Positions 15,869-24,791 of a stretch of DNA of 54,518 bases are shown here, piece after piece; within the stretch, counting starts at the first letter, position 1, and the number at the start of each line of letters is the position of its first letter. The translations under genes were made by a program, and so were the position numbers. The notes beneath the pieces are model-generated. The model saw only the letters and a program-made list of their open reading frames with translations, searched no databases and was not told the origin of the DNA. The stretch comes from JASFYU01 sp045046905 (GTDB lineage Bacteria; Bacteroidota; Bacteroidia; Flavobacteriales; Flavobacteriaceae). The DNA lies in assembly GCA_045046905.1 (NCBI GenBank), contig JASFYU010000091.1:1-54518 (forward strand), in the 5' to 3' direction.

Positions 15869-16861
15869 TTAATCTTTATCCAATTTATATTTTGAGAGAT
15901 CCATTCCGAAACTCAATCCTTTGTTAATAACGAGTTCTTCTAACTCTGTCAAAGATTTTTTACCAAAGTTTCTAAACTTCATTAAATCATTTTTATTGAA
16001 GGAAACCAAATCTCCTAAGGTATCAACCTCAGCAGCTTTCAAGCAGTTCAATGCTCGAACAGAAAGATCCATATCGACCAATTTGGTTTTTAACAACTGA
16101 CGCATATGCAAGGACTCCTCATCATAAGTTTCAGTCTGTGCAATCTCATCGGCTTCTAAAGTAATACGCTCGTCTGAGAAAAGCATAAAGTGATGTATCA
16201 GTACTTTGGCCCCTTCGGTCAAAGCATCTTTAGGATGAATCGAACCATCGGTAACAATTTCAAAGACCAGTTTCTCATAATCGGTCTTTTGCTCTACACG
16301 AAAGTTCTCAATACTGTATTTTACGTTCTTGACAGGTGTAAATATTGAATCTATAGGAATGGTGCCCAATGCAGAACCTGATTTCTTATTTTCCTCAGCT
16401 GGCACATAACCTCTTCCCTTATCAATGACCACTTCCATATTGATGCTTACTTTGGCATCCATATTACAAATAACCAAATCAGGGTTCAAGACTTGATAAC
16501 CAGAGATGAATTTTTGAAAATCACCTGCTGTCAATTGATTTTTTCCGCTTACCGAGATAGAAACTACCTCTACTTCAGAGTCCTCAATCTGTTTCTTGAA
16601 ACGAATTTGCTTAAGATTCAGGATAATTTCGGTCACATCTTCGACAACCCCAGAAATCACCGAAAATTCGTGCTCTACTTTGTCAATTCTTACTGATGTT
16701 ATCGCATAGCCTTCCAAGGATGAAAGTAGTACCCTTCGTAATGCGTTCCCAACAGTTAATCCATAACCAGGTTCCAAAGGTCGGAATTCAAACTTCCCTT
16801 CGAAATCTGAGGAATCGATCATTATTACTTTATCGGGTTTCTGAAAATTAAATAATGCCAT
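15869..16861 (-). CDS. rpoA: RNA polymerase alpha subunit
   Basis: Assembly platform of RNA polymerase. The N-terminal dimerisation domain (about 1-230; GYGLTVGNALRRVLLSSLEG) and the C-terminal helix-hairpin-helix domain (about 255-325; LDMSVR-like MDLSVRALNCLKAAEVDTLG, FGKKSLTELEE) are both present. It has 330 residues. It lies 15 bp after rpsD. Confidence 0.98.
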   Translation of the reverse strand: MALFNFQKPDKVIMIDSSDFEGKFEFRPLEPGYGLTVGNALRRVLLSSLEGYAITSVRIDKVEHEFSVISGVVEDVTEIILNLKQIRFKKQIEDSEVEVVSISVSGKNQLTAGDFQKFISGYQVLNPDLVICNMDAKVSINMEVVIDKGRGYVPAEENKKSGSALGTIPIDSIFTPVKNVKYSIENFRVEQKTDYEKLVFEIVTDGSIHPKDALTEGAKVLIHHFMLFSDERITLEADEIAQTETYDEESLHMRQLLKTKLVDMDLSVRALNCLKAAEVDTLGDLVSFNKNDLMKFRNFGKKSLTELEELVINKGLSFGMDLSKYKLDKD

Positions 16862-16876
16862 GTGGATTAGTGTTGT

Positions 16877-17482
16877 TTATTTAGAGTATAACTCGACTAT
16901 TAATTGTTCTTTGATATTTTCAGGAATCTGCATTCTTTCAGGAACTGAAACAAAAGCTCCTTCCATCTTCTCGGTATTCCATGTAATCCATTCGTATACG
17001 CTGCTACTCGAAGAAAGCGCATCTTGAATGTTCAGCAATGATTTTGACTTCTCGCGAACACCAACAACATCGCCCGGCTTTAAACTATAAGAAGGTATAT
17101 TCACCAACTCACCGTTAACGGTTATGTGTCTGTGCGAAACCAACTGTCTTGCACCGCTACGGGTCGGAGAAACGCCCATCCTATAGACCACGTTGTCTAA
17201 ACGTGCTTCGCATAATTGAAGTAACACCTCACCTGTAACACCTTTACTACGGTTCGCCGTGGCGAATAGGTTTCGGAACTGGCGCTCCAATATACCATAG
17301 GTGTACTTTGCCTTTTGCTTCTCCATCAACTGAACAGAGTATTCGGATTTTTTTCCGCGACGTCTGTTTTGTCCGTGCTGCCCCGGGGGGTAACTTTTCT
17401 TTTCGAAAGACTTATCGTCTCCAAAAATAGCCTCTCCGAATTTTCGAGCGATTTTACTTTTTGGTCCTGTATATCTTGCCAT
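16877..17482 (-). CDS. rpsD: 30S ribosomal protein S4
   Basis: Primary 16S rRNA-binding protein with an S4 RNA-binding domain (LDNVVYRMG…LVSHRHITVNGELVNIPSY, about 95-155). It has 201 residues. The N-terminus (MARYTGPKSKIARKFGEAIF) has no cysteine cluster, so this is the zinc-free form. It lies 89 bp after rpsK and just before rpoA. Confidence 0.98.
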   Translation of the reverse strand: MARYTGPKSKIARKFGEAIFGDDKSFEKKSYPPGQHGQNRRRGKKSEYSVQLMEKQKAKYTYGILERQFRNLFATANRSKGVTGEVLLQLCEARLDNVVYRMGVSPTRSGARQLVSHRHITVNGELVNIPSYSLKPGDVVGVREKSKSLLNIQDALSSSSSVYEWITWNTEKMEGAFVSVPERMQIPENIKEQLIVELYSK

Positions 17483-17571
17483 TATCTTATTGTTTGAAGT
17501 GTGATTATGAATTAAGGCTTATCCTTCGATAATCGTAAACTACACTTCGATGAAATATAATTAGTAATTGA

Positions 17572-17964
17572 TTAAACTCTTCTTCTTTTTGGTGGTCTAC
17601 AGCCATTATGCGGCATTGGGGTAACATCAATAATCTCTGTTACTTCAATTCCCGAATTATGTACGGCACGTATGGCAGATTCTCTACCATTACCAGGCCC
17701 CTTAACATAGACCTTTACTTTTCTCAAACCAGCCTCATGAGCTACTTTAGCACAATCTTCCGCAGCTATCTGAGCTGCATAGGGCGTATTCTTTTTAGAA
17801 CCCCTAAAACCCATTTTTCCGGCTGAAGACCATGAAATAACATCTCCCTTTTTGTTGGTCAGGGAAATTATAATATTGTTGAAGGATGCGGTAACATGTG
17901 CTGCCCCGATAGAGTCAACAATAACTTTCCTCTTTTTTGCCGCTTTAGTAGTTGCCTTTGCCAT
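17572..17964 (-). CDS. rpsK: 30S ribosomal protein S11
   Basis: Platform protein of the small subunit, 130 residues, with the usual GPGNGRESAIRA near 90-101 and the C-terminal DVTPMPHNGCRPPKRRRV. It follows rpsM across a 99-bp spacer that holds short repeats and an 11-bp inverted repeat. Confidence 0.98.
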   Translation of the reverse strand: MAKATTKAAKKRKVIVDSIGAAHVTASFNNIIISLTNKKGDVISWSSAGKMGFRGSKKNTPYAAQIAAEDCAKVAHEAGLRKVKVYVKGPGNGRESAIRAVHNSGIEVTEIIDVTPMPHNGCRPPKRRRV

Positions 17965-17970
17965 AATTAT

Positions 17971-18036
17971 AGTATTTAGTAGTTAGTATTAAGTAGTTAG
18001 TATGTGATGTCGCCAAGAACGACTTTACTTAATACT
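17971..18036. repeat. Short repeats and 11-bp inverted repeat between rpsM and rpsK
   Basis: AGTATTTAGTAGTT and AGTATTAAGTAGTT are near-direct repeats at 17971-17998. AGTATTAAGTA (17985-17995) is the exact reverse complement of TACTTAATACT (18026-18036), giving an 11-bp stem with a 30-base loop and no T tract. Related sequence (AGTAGTTCGTAGTTCGTATTTAGTAG) lies in the rpmD-rpsE spacer. Confidence 0.6.
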
Positions 18037-18063
18037 AGGTACTCAGTACGCTGTACTTTTCAA

Positions 18064-18438
18064 TTATTTAGTAGCCTTTTTCTTGTTGGCGACCGTTTTT
18101 CTTTTTCCTTTTCTTGTTCTGGAGTTATTCTTGGTACGCTGTCCCCGTAATGGCAAACCTGATCTATGGCGTATACCTCTATAACATCCAATATCCATCA
18201 AACGCTTAATGTTCAATTGAGTTTCTGAACGCAATTCTCCTTCAATGGTAAAAGTAGAAACCGCATCTCGGATTCGACCAATCTCATCATCGTTCCAATC
18301 AGAAACTTTGGTATCCTCACTTACTTGAGCTTTTTCCAAAATTTCTTTGGACCTACTACTACCAATTCCAAAAATATAGGTAAGGGCTATTACCCCTCTC
18401 TTTTGTTTTGGTATATCTATACCTGCAATTCTTGCCAT
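18064..18438 (-). CDS. rpsM: 30S ribosomal protein S13
   Basis: Head protein that contacts P-site tRNA and S19, 124 residues. MARIAGIDIPKQKRGVIALT, the helix-hairpin-helix IFGIGSSRSKEIL and the basic C-terminal LPLRGQRTKNNSRTRKGKRK are standard. It lies 2 bp downstream of rpmJ. Confidence 0.98.
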   Translation of the reverse strand: MARIAGIDIPKQKRGVIALTYIFGIGSSRSKEILEKAQVSEDTKVSDWNDDEIGRIRDAVSTFTIEGELRSETQLNIKRLMDIGCYRGIRHRSGLPLRGQRTKNNSRTRKGKRKTVANKKKATK

Positions 18439-18440
18439 AA

Positions 18441-18557
18441 TTACCCTTGTCTTTGTTTAAATCTAGGATTCTTTTTGTTGATTACATACAACGTACCTTT
18501 TCTGCGCACAATCTTGCACTCGGCACTTCTCTTTTTTATTGATGCTCTTACTTTCAT
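18441..18557 (-). CDS. rpmJ: 50S ribosomal protein L36
   Basis: A 38-residue ORF, MKVRASIKKRSAECKIVRRK followed by GTLYVINKKNPRFKQRQG, between infA and rpsM (9 bp and 2 bp spacing). It is a clear L36. Only one of the four usual zinc ligands (Cys14) is present, so this is the zinc-independent variant. Confidence 0.95.
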   Translation of the reverse strand: MKVRASIKKRSAECKIVRRKGTLYVINKKNPRFKQRQG

Positions 18558-18566
18558 CTTTCTATC

Positions 18567-18782
18567 TTAATATCTATAAGTAATTCTCGCTTTAGTCAGA
18601 TCATAAGGGCTCATTTCTAATTTCACCTTATCCCCTGGTAGTAACTTGATATAATGCATTCGCATTTTTCCAGAGATATGTGCCGTTACCACATGACCGT
18701 TCTCCAACTCGACTCGAAACATTGCGTTTGACAATGCTTCAATTATGGACCCATCTTGCTCTATTGCTGCCTGTTTAGCCAT
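18567..18782 (-). CDS. infA: Translation initiation factor IF-1
   Basis: A 71-residue OB-fold protein that occupies the ribosomal A site during initiation (AKQAAIEQDGSIIEALSNAM, then VTAHISGKMRMHYIKLLPGD). It lies 3 bp after secY; the map and adk genes often found between secY and infA in other phyla are absent. Confidence 0.97.
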   Translation of the reverse strand: MAKQAAIEQDGSIIEALSNAMFRVELENGHVVTAHISGKMRMHYIKLLPGDKVKLEMSPYDLTKARITYRY

Positions 18783-18785
18783 AAT

Positions 18786-20129
18786 TTATGCTACTTTTCT
18801 GTTTTTACCTGTTTTCATCAATCCGTCATAGTGCCTATTCAATAAATAGGAATTCACTTGTTGAACCGTATCAATAGCCACACCCACCATAATCAAAAGT
18901 GAGGTGCCACCATAGAACAACGCCCATCCTGCTTGCACGTCTAATAACTTCACGACTATCGCAGGCAATACCGCAAGTAATGCCAAGAATATAGAACCGG
19001 GCAATGTAATTAATGACATAACCTTGTCTAAGAAATCACCGGTTTCTTTTCCTGGGCGAATACCGGGTATAAACCCTCCACTCCTTTTTAGGTCATCGGC
19101 CATTTTATTGGTCGGCACCGTAATAGCCGTATAGAAATAGGTGAAGACGATAATCAAGAATCCAAACAAGAGGTTGTACGCCCAGCCAAATATATCACTG
19201 AACTGTACTTGCATCCATTGTCCGGCAGTCGTATCATCAAACGCCCCACCAATCATTCCTGGAACAAACATTATCGCTTGGGCAAATATTATCGGCATAA
19301 CCCCTGAAGCATTAAGCTTTAATGGAATATACTGCCTAGACCCCATAATATTCTTCTCATACCCCCCAGAAGCCGTTCTTCTCGCGTATTGTACTGGTAT
19401 TTGGCGCGTTGCCATCACCAATAGTATACAGGCGAAAATTACTAAAAACCATATAATAACCTCGATTAATACAAACATCAGCCCACCATTGTTACTAGCG
19501 GTCCTTGAAACAAATTCTTGCACAAACGACTGAGGAAGTGTAGCAATAATACCTATCATAATTAGTAATGAAATACCATTACCAATTCCCTTATCAGTTA
19601 TTTTCTCTCCCAACCACATAGCAAATACACAGCCAGTAACCAAAATAATTACTGCAGGAACCATAAAACCTAATCCTTTTCCAAGAATAAAAGCCGAATC
19701 TGGAACACCGAAAGCCCCTAGTCCAAATAAATACGCTGGTGCCTGTACCGAACATATACCAATGGTCAACCAACGTGTAATCTGGTTGATGGTCTTTCTT
19801 CCGCTCTCTCCTTCTTTCTGTAACTTTTGAAGATATGGTATCGCTATACCCATTAATTGAACAACAATCGATGCAGAAATATAGGGCATAATACCCAAGG
19901 CAAATATAGATGCATTGGCAAAAGCCCCTCCCGTAAAAGCATTTAATAGGCCAAAAATACCATTATCGGTACCATCTACCAATCCTCCCAATTGGGTAGA
20001 ATCAATGCCCGGAAGTACTATTTGGCAACCAAAACGGTATACCAAAAGAAGGCCAAGAGTCATAATTATTCTACTCCTTAGTTCTTCTATCTTCCAAATG
20101 TTGGATACTGTATCGAAAAATTTCTTCAT
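18786..20129 (-). CDS. secY: Preprotein translocase subunit SecY
   Basis: Ten-helix inner-membrane channel for Sec-dependent export, 447 residues. Signatures include IVLPGIDSTQL (plug-adjacent), GIMPYISASIVVQLM, DKGIGNGISLLI and the cytoplasmic loop GFIPGIRPGKET. It is located after rplO with 12-bp spacing, the classic spc-operon position. Confidence 0.98.
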   Translation of the reverse strand: MKKFFDTVSNIWKIEELRSRIIMTLGLLLVYRFGCQIVLPGIDSTQLGGLVDGTDNGIFGLLNAFTGGAFANASIFALGIMPYISASIVVQLMGIAIPYLQKLQKEGESGRKTINQITRWLTIGICSVQAPAYLFGLGAFGVPDSAFILGKGLGFMVPAVIILVTGCVFAMWLGEKITDKGIGNGISLLIMIGIIATLPQSFVQEFVSRTASNNGGLMFVLIEVIIWFLVIFACILLVMATRQIPVQYARRTASGGYEKNIMGSRQYIPLKLNASGVMPIIFAQAIMFVPGMIGGAFDDTTAGQWMQVQFSDIFGWAYNLLFGFLIIVFTYFYTAITVPTNKMADDLKRSGGFIPGIRPGKETGDFLDKVMSLITLPGSIFLALLAVLPAIVVKLLDVQAGWALFYGGTSLLIMVGVAIDTVQQVNSYLLNRHYDGLMKTGKNRKVA

Positions 20130-20141
20130 AATAGGTTTTTC

Positions 20142-20594
20142 TTATAAACTCATTGCCTCTCCACCGGCAGCTTCAATTGCCGCTTTGGCCGTGGCAGTAA
20201 ATTTATGTACAGAGATTTTAAGCGACGCCTTTAGTTCTCCTCCTCCTAATATTTTCACCAAATCATTCTTCTTGGTCAATCCGTTTTCTACTAGGGTTTC
20301 GAGTGTAATGGTATCTTTTACAATTTTCTTGTCTACCAATTCTTGTAGCCTGTCTAGATTAACACCCTGATATTCTTTACGATTAATATTGGTGAAACCA
20401 AACTTTGGAACACGTCTTTGCAATGGCATTTGACCACCTTCAAAACCAATCTTCTTAGAATAACCAGATCTTGATTTAGCTCCTTTATGCCCTCTTGTTG
20501 CCGTTCCGCCCTTTCCAGAGCCTTGACCTCTACCAACTCTCTTACCGTCTCTATTAACGGAACCTTCGGCAGGTTTTAGATTACTTAAATTCAT
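20142..20594 (-). CDS. rplO: 50S ribosomal protein L15
   Basis: Late-assembly large-subunit protein, 150 residues, with the Gly/Arg/Lys-rich N-terminus (VGRGQGSGKGGTATRGHKGA) and the C-terminal L15 fold. It lies 17 bp after rpmD. Confidence 0.98.
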   Translation of the reverse strand: MNLSNLKPAEGSVNRDGKRVGRGQGSGKGGTATRGHKGAKSRSGYSKKIGFEGGQMPLQRRVPKFGFTNINRKEYQGVNLDRLQELVDKKIVKDTITLETLVENGLTKKNDLVKILGGGELKASLKISVHKFTATAKAAIEAAGGEAMSL

Positions 20595-20611
20595 TACACT
20601 GCAATTATATA

Positions 20612-20791
20612 TTAAGCTTCTTCTGTAGAAACTAAGTGTTTAACTTTATTTATCATACCAACAATACTGGGTGTAGTTTCATGCTCCACAACCTGACCAA
20701 TCTTACGTAAACCAAGTGCCTCAAGGGTTCTCTTTTGGTTTTGTGGTCTTTTAATACTGCTCTTTACCTGTTTTACTTTAATCTTTGCCAT
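20612..20791 (-). CDS. rpmD: 50S ribosomal protein L30
   Basis: A 59-residue ORF with ATG at 20791 and TAA at 20612: MAKIKVKQVKSSIKRPQNQK, then RTLEALGLRKIGQVVEH. This is a standard bacterial L30 between rpsE and rplO. The 103-bp spacer upstream, toward rpsE, carries the AGTAGTTCGT repeats. Confidence 0.96.
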   Translation of the reverse strand: MAKIKVKQVKSSIKRPQNQKRTLEALGLRKIGQVVEHETTPSIVGMINKVKHLVSTEEA

Positions 20792-20799
20792 AATTCTTT

Positions 20800-20830
20800 A
20801 GTAGTTCGTAGTTCGTATTTAGTAGCTAGA
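20800..20830. repeat. AGTAGTTCGTA-type repeats between rpsE and rpmD
   Basis: AGTAGTTCGTAGTTCGTATT followed by TAGTAGCTAGAA, related to the repeats at 17971-17998. Similar strings occur in spacers of many flavobacterial genomes as I recall; no function is known. Confidence 0.45.
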
Positions 20831-20894
20831 ATTTATTCGGCTATCGAAAATCAATTCGCCAACAACACCAATTACTGTATACCCATACCTGATT

Positions 20895-21419
20895 TTATCC
20901 TTTAAAAACCTTCTCCAAAGAGACCCCTCTTTGTTTGGCTACTGTTCGTGCGTCTCTAAGTTGCAAAAGCGCATCAAAGGTAGCCTTTACTACATTATGA
21001 GGATTCGAAGATCCCTGAGATTTTGACAATACATCTTGCACCCCAACAGATTCCAAAACCGCTCGTACAGCTCCTCCTGCTATTACCCCAGTACCATGAG
21101 ATGCAGGTTGAATATAAACACGTGCACCACCATACTTACCTTTCTGCTCATGCGGAAGAGTACCTTTGTTCAAAGGAATTCGTATAAGGTTTTTCTTGGC
21201 ATCTTCAATTGCCTTGGCAATAGCCGTTGCAACTTCTTTAGATTTACCCAATCCCTGACCAACTACACCATTCTCATCGCCAACTACTACGATAGCCGAA
21301 AATCCGAAAGCTCGACCACCCTTGGTCACCTTGGTTACTCTTTGGACACCGACCAATCTATCTTTTAACTCTAAACCTCCTGGTTTAACCGTTTCTACGT
21401 TCTTGTATTTCTGGTACAT
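20895..21419 (-). CDS. rpsE: 30S ribosomal protein S5
   Basis: Decoding-fidelity protein of the small subunit, 174 residues. It has the double-stranded-RNA-binding-like N-domain (LKDRLVGVQRVTKVTKGGR…GQGLGKSKEV) and C-domain (GTGVIAGGAVRAVLESVGV). It lies 9 bp after rplR. Confidence 0.98.
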   Translation of the reverse strand: MYQKYKNVETVKPGGLELKDRLVGVQRVTKVTKGGRAFGFSAIVVVGDENGVVGQGLGKSKEVATAIAKAIEDAKKNLIRIPLNKGTLPHEQKGKYGGARVYIQPASHGTGVIAGGAVRAVLESVGVQDVLSKSQGSSNPHNVVKATFDALLQLRDARTVAKQRGVSLEKVFKG

Positions 21420-21428
21420 ACTATTATT

Positions 21429-21785
21429 TTAGAATTTAAGTCCCGCTTCCCTTGCACCTTCAGCCAAGGCCTTTACCCTACCATGGTACAAATTTCCACC
21501 TCTATCAAAAGCAACTTTTTCGATTCCGGCCTTTTTTGCCTTCTCAGCAATAGCCTTACCAACCTCAGTAGCCACTTCAGCTTTTGTTCCCTTAACTTTT
21601 GCCAAATCCTTGTCCTTTGATGATGCGGCTAACAAAGTAGCACCAATAGTATCATCAATTATTTGGACATAAATTTCATTATTGCTTCTGAAAACAGACA
21701 GTCTGGGTCTTTCAGTAGTTCCAGAAGAGACCTTTCGTATCCTTCTTCTTATTCTATGTTTTCTTTGCGATTTTGATAATTTCAT
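21429..21785 (-). CDS. rplR: 50S ribosomal protein L18
   Basis: 5S rRNA-binding protein of the central protuberance, 118 residues, with RPRLSVFRSNNEIYVQIIDD and the C-terminal FDRGGNLYHGRVKALAEGAR. It lies 10 bp after rplF. Confidence 0.98.
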   Translation of the reverse strand: MKLSKSQRKHRIRRRIRKVSSGTTERPRLSVFRSNNEIYVQIIDDTIGATLLAASSKDKDLAKVKGTKAEVATEVGKAIAEKAKKAGIEKVAFDRGGNLYHGRVKALAEGAREAGLKF

Positions 21786-21795
21786 AACACTTTTA

Positions 21796-22338
21796 TTAAG
21801 CTGATTTACCGGCTTTTCTTCTTAATTGCTCACCAACAAACTTGATGCCTTTTCCTTTGTATGGCTCTGGTCTACGAAAAGACCTAATCTTTGCAGCTAC
21901 CTGCCCCACCAATTGCTTGTCATGGGACATCAACTTTATAATCGGGTTCTTTCCTTTTTCAGAGATGGTCTCAACTTTTACTTCAACAGCGATCTGTAAA
22001 ACAATACTGTGTGAAAATCCAAGGGCAAGGTCCAATTTTTGACCTTGATTGGAAGCTCTATAACCAACCCCTACCAATTCCAATTCCTTCGTCCATCCTT
22101 TTGACACCCCTTCAACCATATTACACACCAGAGATCTATAAAGACCATGTTTTGCTTTATGCTCCTTTGAATCCGAAGGTCTTGTTATAAAAACCTGCGC
22201 GTCTTCAATCCGTATTGAAACTGCTGAAAATTCTTGGGTTAACTCACCCAATTTACCCTTTACGATAACCGAATTCTCCTTCAATTCAATGGTCACACCA
22301 TCAGGAATCGCTATTGGATTATTACCTATTCTAGACAT
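21796..22338 (-). CDS. rplF: 50S ribosomal protein L6
   Basis: Two-domain 23S rRNA-binding protein near the GTPase centre, 180 residues. Signatures are MSRIGNNPIAIPDGV and the C-terminal RRPEPYKGKGIKFVGEQLRR. It lies 20 bp after rpsH. Confidence 0.98.
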   Translation of the reverse strand: MSRIGNNPIAIPDGVTIELKENSVIVKGKLGELTQEFSAVSIRIEDAQVFITRPSDSKEHKAKHGLYRSLVCNMVEGVSKGWTKELELVGVGYRASNQGQKLDLALGFSHSIVLQIAVEVKVETISEKGKNPIIKLMSHDKQLVGQVAAKIRSFRRPEPYKGKGIKFVGEQLRRKAGKSA

Positions 22339-22358
22339 TTCTAACCTTAATTAATATA

Positions 22359-22757
22359 TTAATAAACGTAGCATAAAACCTCACCACCCACGTTCTCATT
22401 CTTGGCCTGCTTACTTGTCATCACACCATGAGATGTTGAAATAATGGCAATTCCTAAACCGTTTAAGACCCGTGGAAGATCGTCTGAACCAGTATACTTT
22501 CTTAGTCCAGGCTTACTTACACGCTGTAATTTCTTGATTACCGGATCCTTGGTCATTTTATCGTATTTCAGGGCAATCTTAATACTGTCTTGCACCTTGT
22601 CCTCGACAAATTTATAACTGAGAATATAGCCCTGATCGAACAATATCTTCGTTATTTCCTTCTTTACACCGGATGCAGGTATTTCAACTACCCTATGACC
22701 AGCACTGCTGGCGTTTCGGACCCTTGTTAAATAATCTGCTATAGTATCTGTAACCAT
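22359..22757 (-). CDS. rpsH: 30S ribosomal protein S8
   Basis: Central-domain 16S rRNA-binding protein, 132 residues, TDTIADYLTRVRNA through GIAIISTSHGVMT and GGEVLCYVY. In enterobacteria S8 represses the spc operon; whether that applies here is unknown. It lies 31 bp after rpsN. Confidence 0.98.
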   Translation of the reverse strand: MVTDTIADYLTRVRNASSAGHRVVEIPASGVKKEITKILFDQGYILSYKFVEDKVQDSIKIALKYDKMTKDPVIKKLQRVSKPGLRKYTGSDDLPRVLNGLGIAIISTSHGVMTSKQAKNENVGGEVLCYVY

Positions 22758-22788
22758 TTTATCTTAATTAAAAATCTTGAATTTTTTA

Positions 22789-23058
22789 TTACCAACTGGC
22801 TTTTCTTACTCCAGGAATCAATCCTTTATTGGCCATCTCTCTGAACATAACCCTTGAAATTCCAAAAGTCCTCATGTATCCTTTAGGTCTTCCGGTGAGT
22901 TTGCATCTATTATGCATACGAACTGGGGAAGCATTTTTTGGTAATTTCTGCAATCCCTCAAAATCACCAGCTTCTTTTAAAGCCTTTCTTTTTTCTGCAT
23001 ATTTAGCTACAGTCCTTTCTCTTTTCCTCTCTCGGGCCTTCATTGATTCTTTAGCCAT
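22789..23058 (-). CDS. rpsN: 30S ribosomal protein S14
   Basis: Head protein, 89 residues, MAKESMKARERKRERTVAKY to GLIPGVRKASW. It has a single cysteine and no CxxC pairs, so it is the long zinc-independent form. It starts 1 bp after the rplE stop. Confidence 0.98.
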   Translation of the reverse strand: MAKESMKARERKRERTVAKYAEKRKALKEAGDFEGLQKLPKNASPVRMHNRCKLTGRPKGYMRTFGISRVMFREMANKGLIPGVRKASW

Positions 23059-23059
23059 A

Positions 23060-23611
23060 CTATTTCTTTTTAAAAGGTAATCCCAATTCAGTTAATAATG
23101 ATTTCGCTTCCTTATCGGTATTTGCTGAGGTTACGAAAGTAATATCCATTCCATTAATTCTATTGATTTTATCAATATTGATTTCAGGAAAAATTATTTG
23201 CTCCGTAATACCTAAGCTATAATTGCCTCTACCGTCAAAACCTGTCGCACGAATGCCTTGAAAATCTCGTACTCGCGGCAAGGCACTTGTCACTAATCTA
23301 TCTAAAAACTCATACATTCTCGCACCACGAAGCGTCACTTTTGCTCCAATAGGCATCCCTTTACGCAATTTAAAGGCGGCAACATCTTTTTTCGAAATAG
23401 TAGATACTGCTTTTTGACCCGTAATATTGGTCAATTCCTCAAGCGCATAGTCAATAAGTTTTTTATCAGCAACAGCCGCACCAACACCTCTACTCAAAAC
23501 TATCTTTTCAAGTTTAGGAACTTCCATTACATTCTTGTAATCGAACTCTTCCTTAAGTGCATTTACAATGCGCTCCTTATATTCTTTCTTCAATCTTGCA
23601 ACGTAAGCCAT
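23060..23611 (-). CDS. rplE: 50S ribosomal protein L5
   Basis: 5S rRNA-binding protein contacting P-site tRNA, 183 residues, with GAKVTLRGARMYEFLDRLV and ALPRVRDFQGI. It lies 2 bp after rplX, so the two are probably translationally coupled. Confidence 0.98.
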   Translation of the reverse strand: MAYVARLKKEYKERIVNALKEEFDYKNVMEVPKLEKIVLSRGVGAAVADKKLIDYALEELTNITGQKAVSTISKKDVAAFKLRKGMPIGAKVTLRGARMYEFLDRLVTSALPRVRDFQGIRATGFDGRGNYSLGITEQIIFPEINIDKINRINGMDITFVTSANTDKEAKSLLTELGLPFKKK

Positions 23612-23613
23612 AA

Positions 23614-23928
23614 CTATATTACTTCATTGGATTTCTTGGAAAACCTAACTTTTTTACCATCTCTTATTTCAAAACCGACTCTGGTAGTCTCTCCAGACTT
23701 TGAATCGATTAACGATAGATTTGAAATATGTATATAGGCTTCTTTTTTGACAATTCCGCCTTGAGGGTTCTTCGCACTAGGTTTCTCATGCTTAGATACC
23801 ATATTGGCACCCTCTACTATCGCTTTATTTTTCTCGAGATTAACGCTCATTACCTTACCTTCGACACCTTTGTGATCTCCAGTTGTAATTCTTACGGTAT
23901 CTCCCGTTTTTATTTTTAACTTTTTCAT
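23614..23928 (-). CDS. rplX: 50S ribosomal protein L24
   Basis: Assembly-initiating KOW-domain protein, 104 residues, KIKTGDTVRITTGDHKGVEG and NPQGGIVKKEAYIHISNL. It lies 13 bp after rplN. Confidence 0.97.
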   Translation of the reverse strand: MKKLKIKTGDTVRITTGDHKGVEGKVMSVNLEKNKAIVEGANMVSKHEKPSAKNPQGGIVKKEAYIHISNLSLIDSKSGETTRVGFEIRDGKKVRFSKKSNEVI

Positions 23929-23941
23929 CTTACACTATATA

Positions 23942-24310
23942 TTAAAGTACTTCAGGCGCCAATGATACTATTTTCATGAACTGCTTATCACGAAGCTCCC
24001 TAGCTACCGGCCCAAAAACACGGGTTCCTCTCATTTCACCTGTCGGATTCAATAAGACGCAGGCGTTGTCATCAAAACGAATATAAGAGCCATCAGGCCT
24101 TCTTACCTCTTTTTTTGTACGTACAACAACTGCCGTTGAAACAGTACCTTTTTTGATACCACTATTTGGAGCCGCATCCTTTACGGTAACAACAATTTTA
24201 TCACCTATAGACGCATATCTTCTTTTCGTACCACCGAGTACTCGTATGGTCAAAACTTCCTTTGCCCCAGTATTATCGGCTACCTTTAACCTTGATTCTT
24301 GCTGTAACAT
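23942..24310 (-). CDS. rplN: 50S ribosomal protein L14
   Basis: Intersubunit-bridge protein, exactly 122 residues as usual, MLQQESRLKVADNTGAKEVL to FMKIVSLAPEVL. It lies 2 bp after rpsQ. Confidence 0.98.
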   Translation of the reverse strand: MLQQESRLKVADNTGAKEVLTIRVLGGTKRRYASIGDKIVVTVKDAAPNSGIKKGTVSTAVVVRTKKEVRRPDGSYIRFDDNACVLLNPTGEMRGTRVFGPVARELRDKQFMKIVSLAPEVL

Positions 24311-24312
24311 AA

Positions 24313-24573
24313 TTATTTAGCTCTTTCTAAGATTTCTACTAACCTCCAACATTTGGTTTTGCTCAAGGGACGTGTTTCCATAATCTTAACGGTATCACCG
24401 ATATTACAATCGTTCTTTTCATCGTGTGCAACATACTTCTTTGTCTTTAACACGAACTTACCGTACATAGGATGTTTAACTCTTTTTACTTCTGCAACAA
24501 CAATAGACTTCTCCATTTTGTCACTAGTAACAACTCCTATTCTCTCTTTTCTTAAGTTTCTTTTTTCTTCCAT
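24313..24573 (-). CDS. rpsQ: 30S ribosomal protein S17
   Basis: OB-fold 16S rRNA-binding protein, 86 residues, with GVVTSDKMEKSIVVAEVKRV and the motif GDTVKIMETRPLSKTKCWRL. It lies 13 bp after rpmC. Confidence 0.98.
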   Translation of the reverse strand: MEEKRNLRKERIGVVTSDKMEKSIVVAEVKRVKHPMYGKFVLKTKKYVAHDEKNDCNIGDTVKIMETRPLSKTKCWRLVEILERAK

Positions 24574-24586
24574 AAAGCAGAACCAA

Positions 24587-24778
24587 TTATTGGTTTCCCC
24601 TATTTGTTAATTCTGTTGCCAATCTTGCCACTGTTCTTCTCACCTTTCTTATTTGAAGCGGGTTCTCTAACGGAGTAACAAAATGGGCCATTTTTAAATC
24701 TGAGTGTTGTTTCTTATACTCACCAAGTCTTTCCGATATTTCCTCAACCGACAATTCTTTGATTTCCTTATTTTTCAT
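24587..24778 (-). CDS. rpmC: 50S ribosomal protein L29
   Basis: Small helical protein at the tunnel exit, 63 residues, MKNKEIKELSVEEISERLGE through NPLQIRKVRRTVARLATEL. It lies 13 bp after rplP. Confidence 0.97.
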   Translation of the reverse strand: MKNKEIKELSVEEISERLGEYKKQHSDLKMAHFVTPLENPLQIRKVRRTVARLATELTNRGNQ

Positions 24779-24791
24779 GATTCCCTATTGA

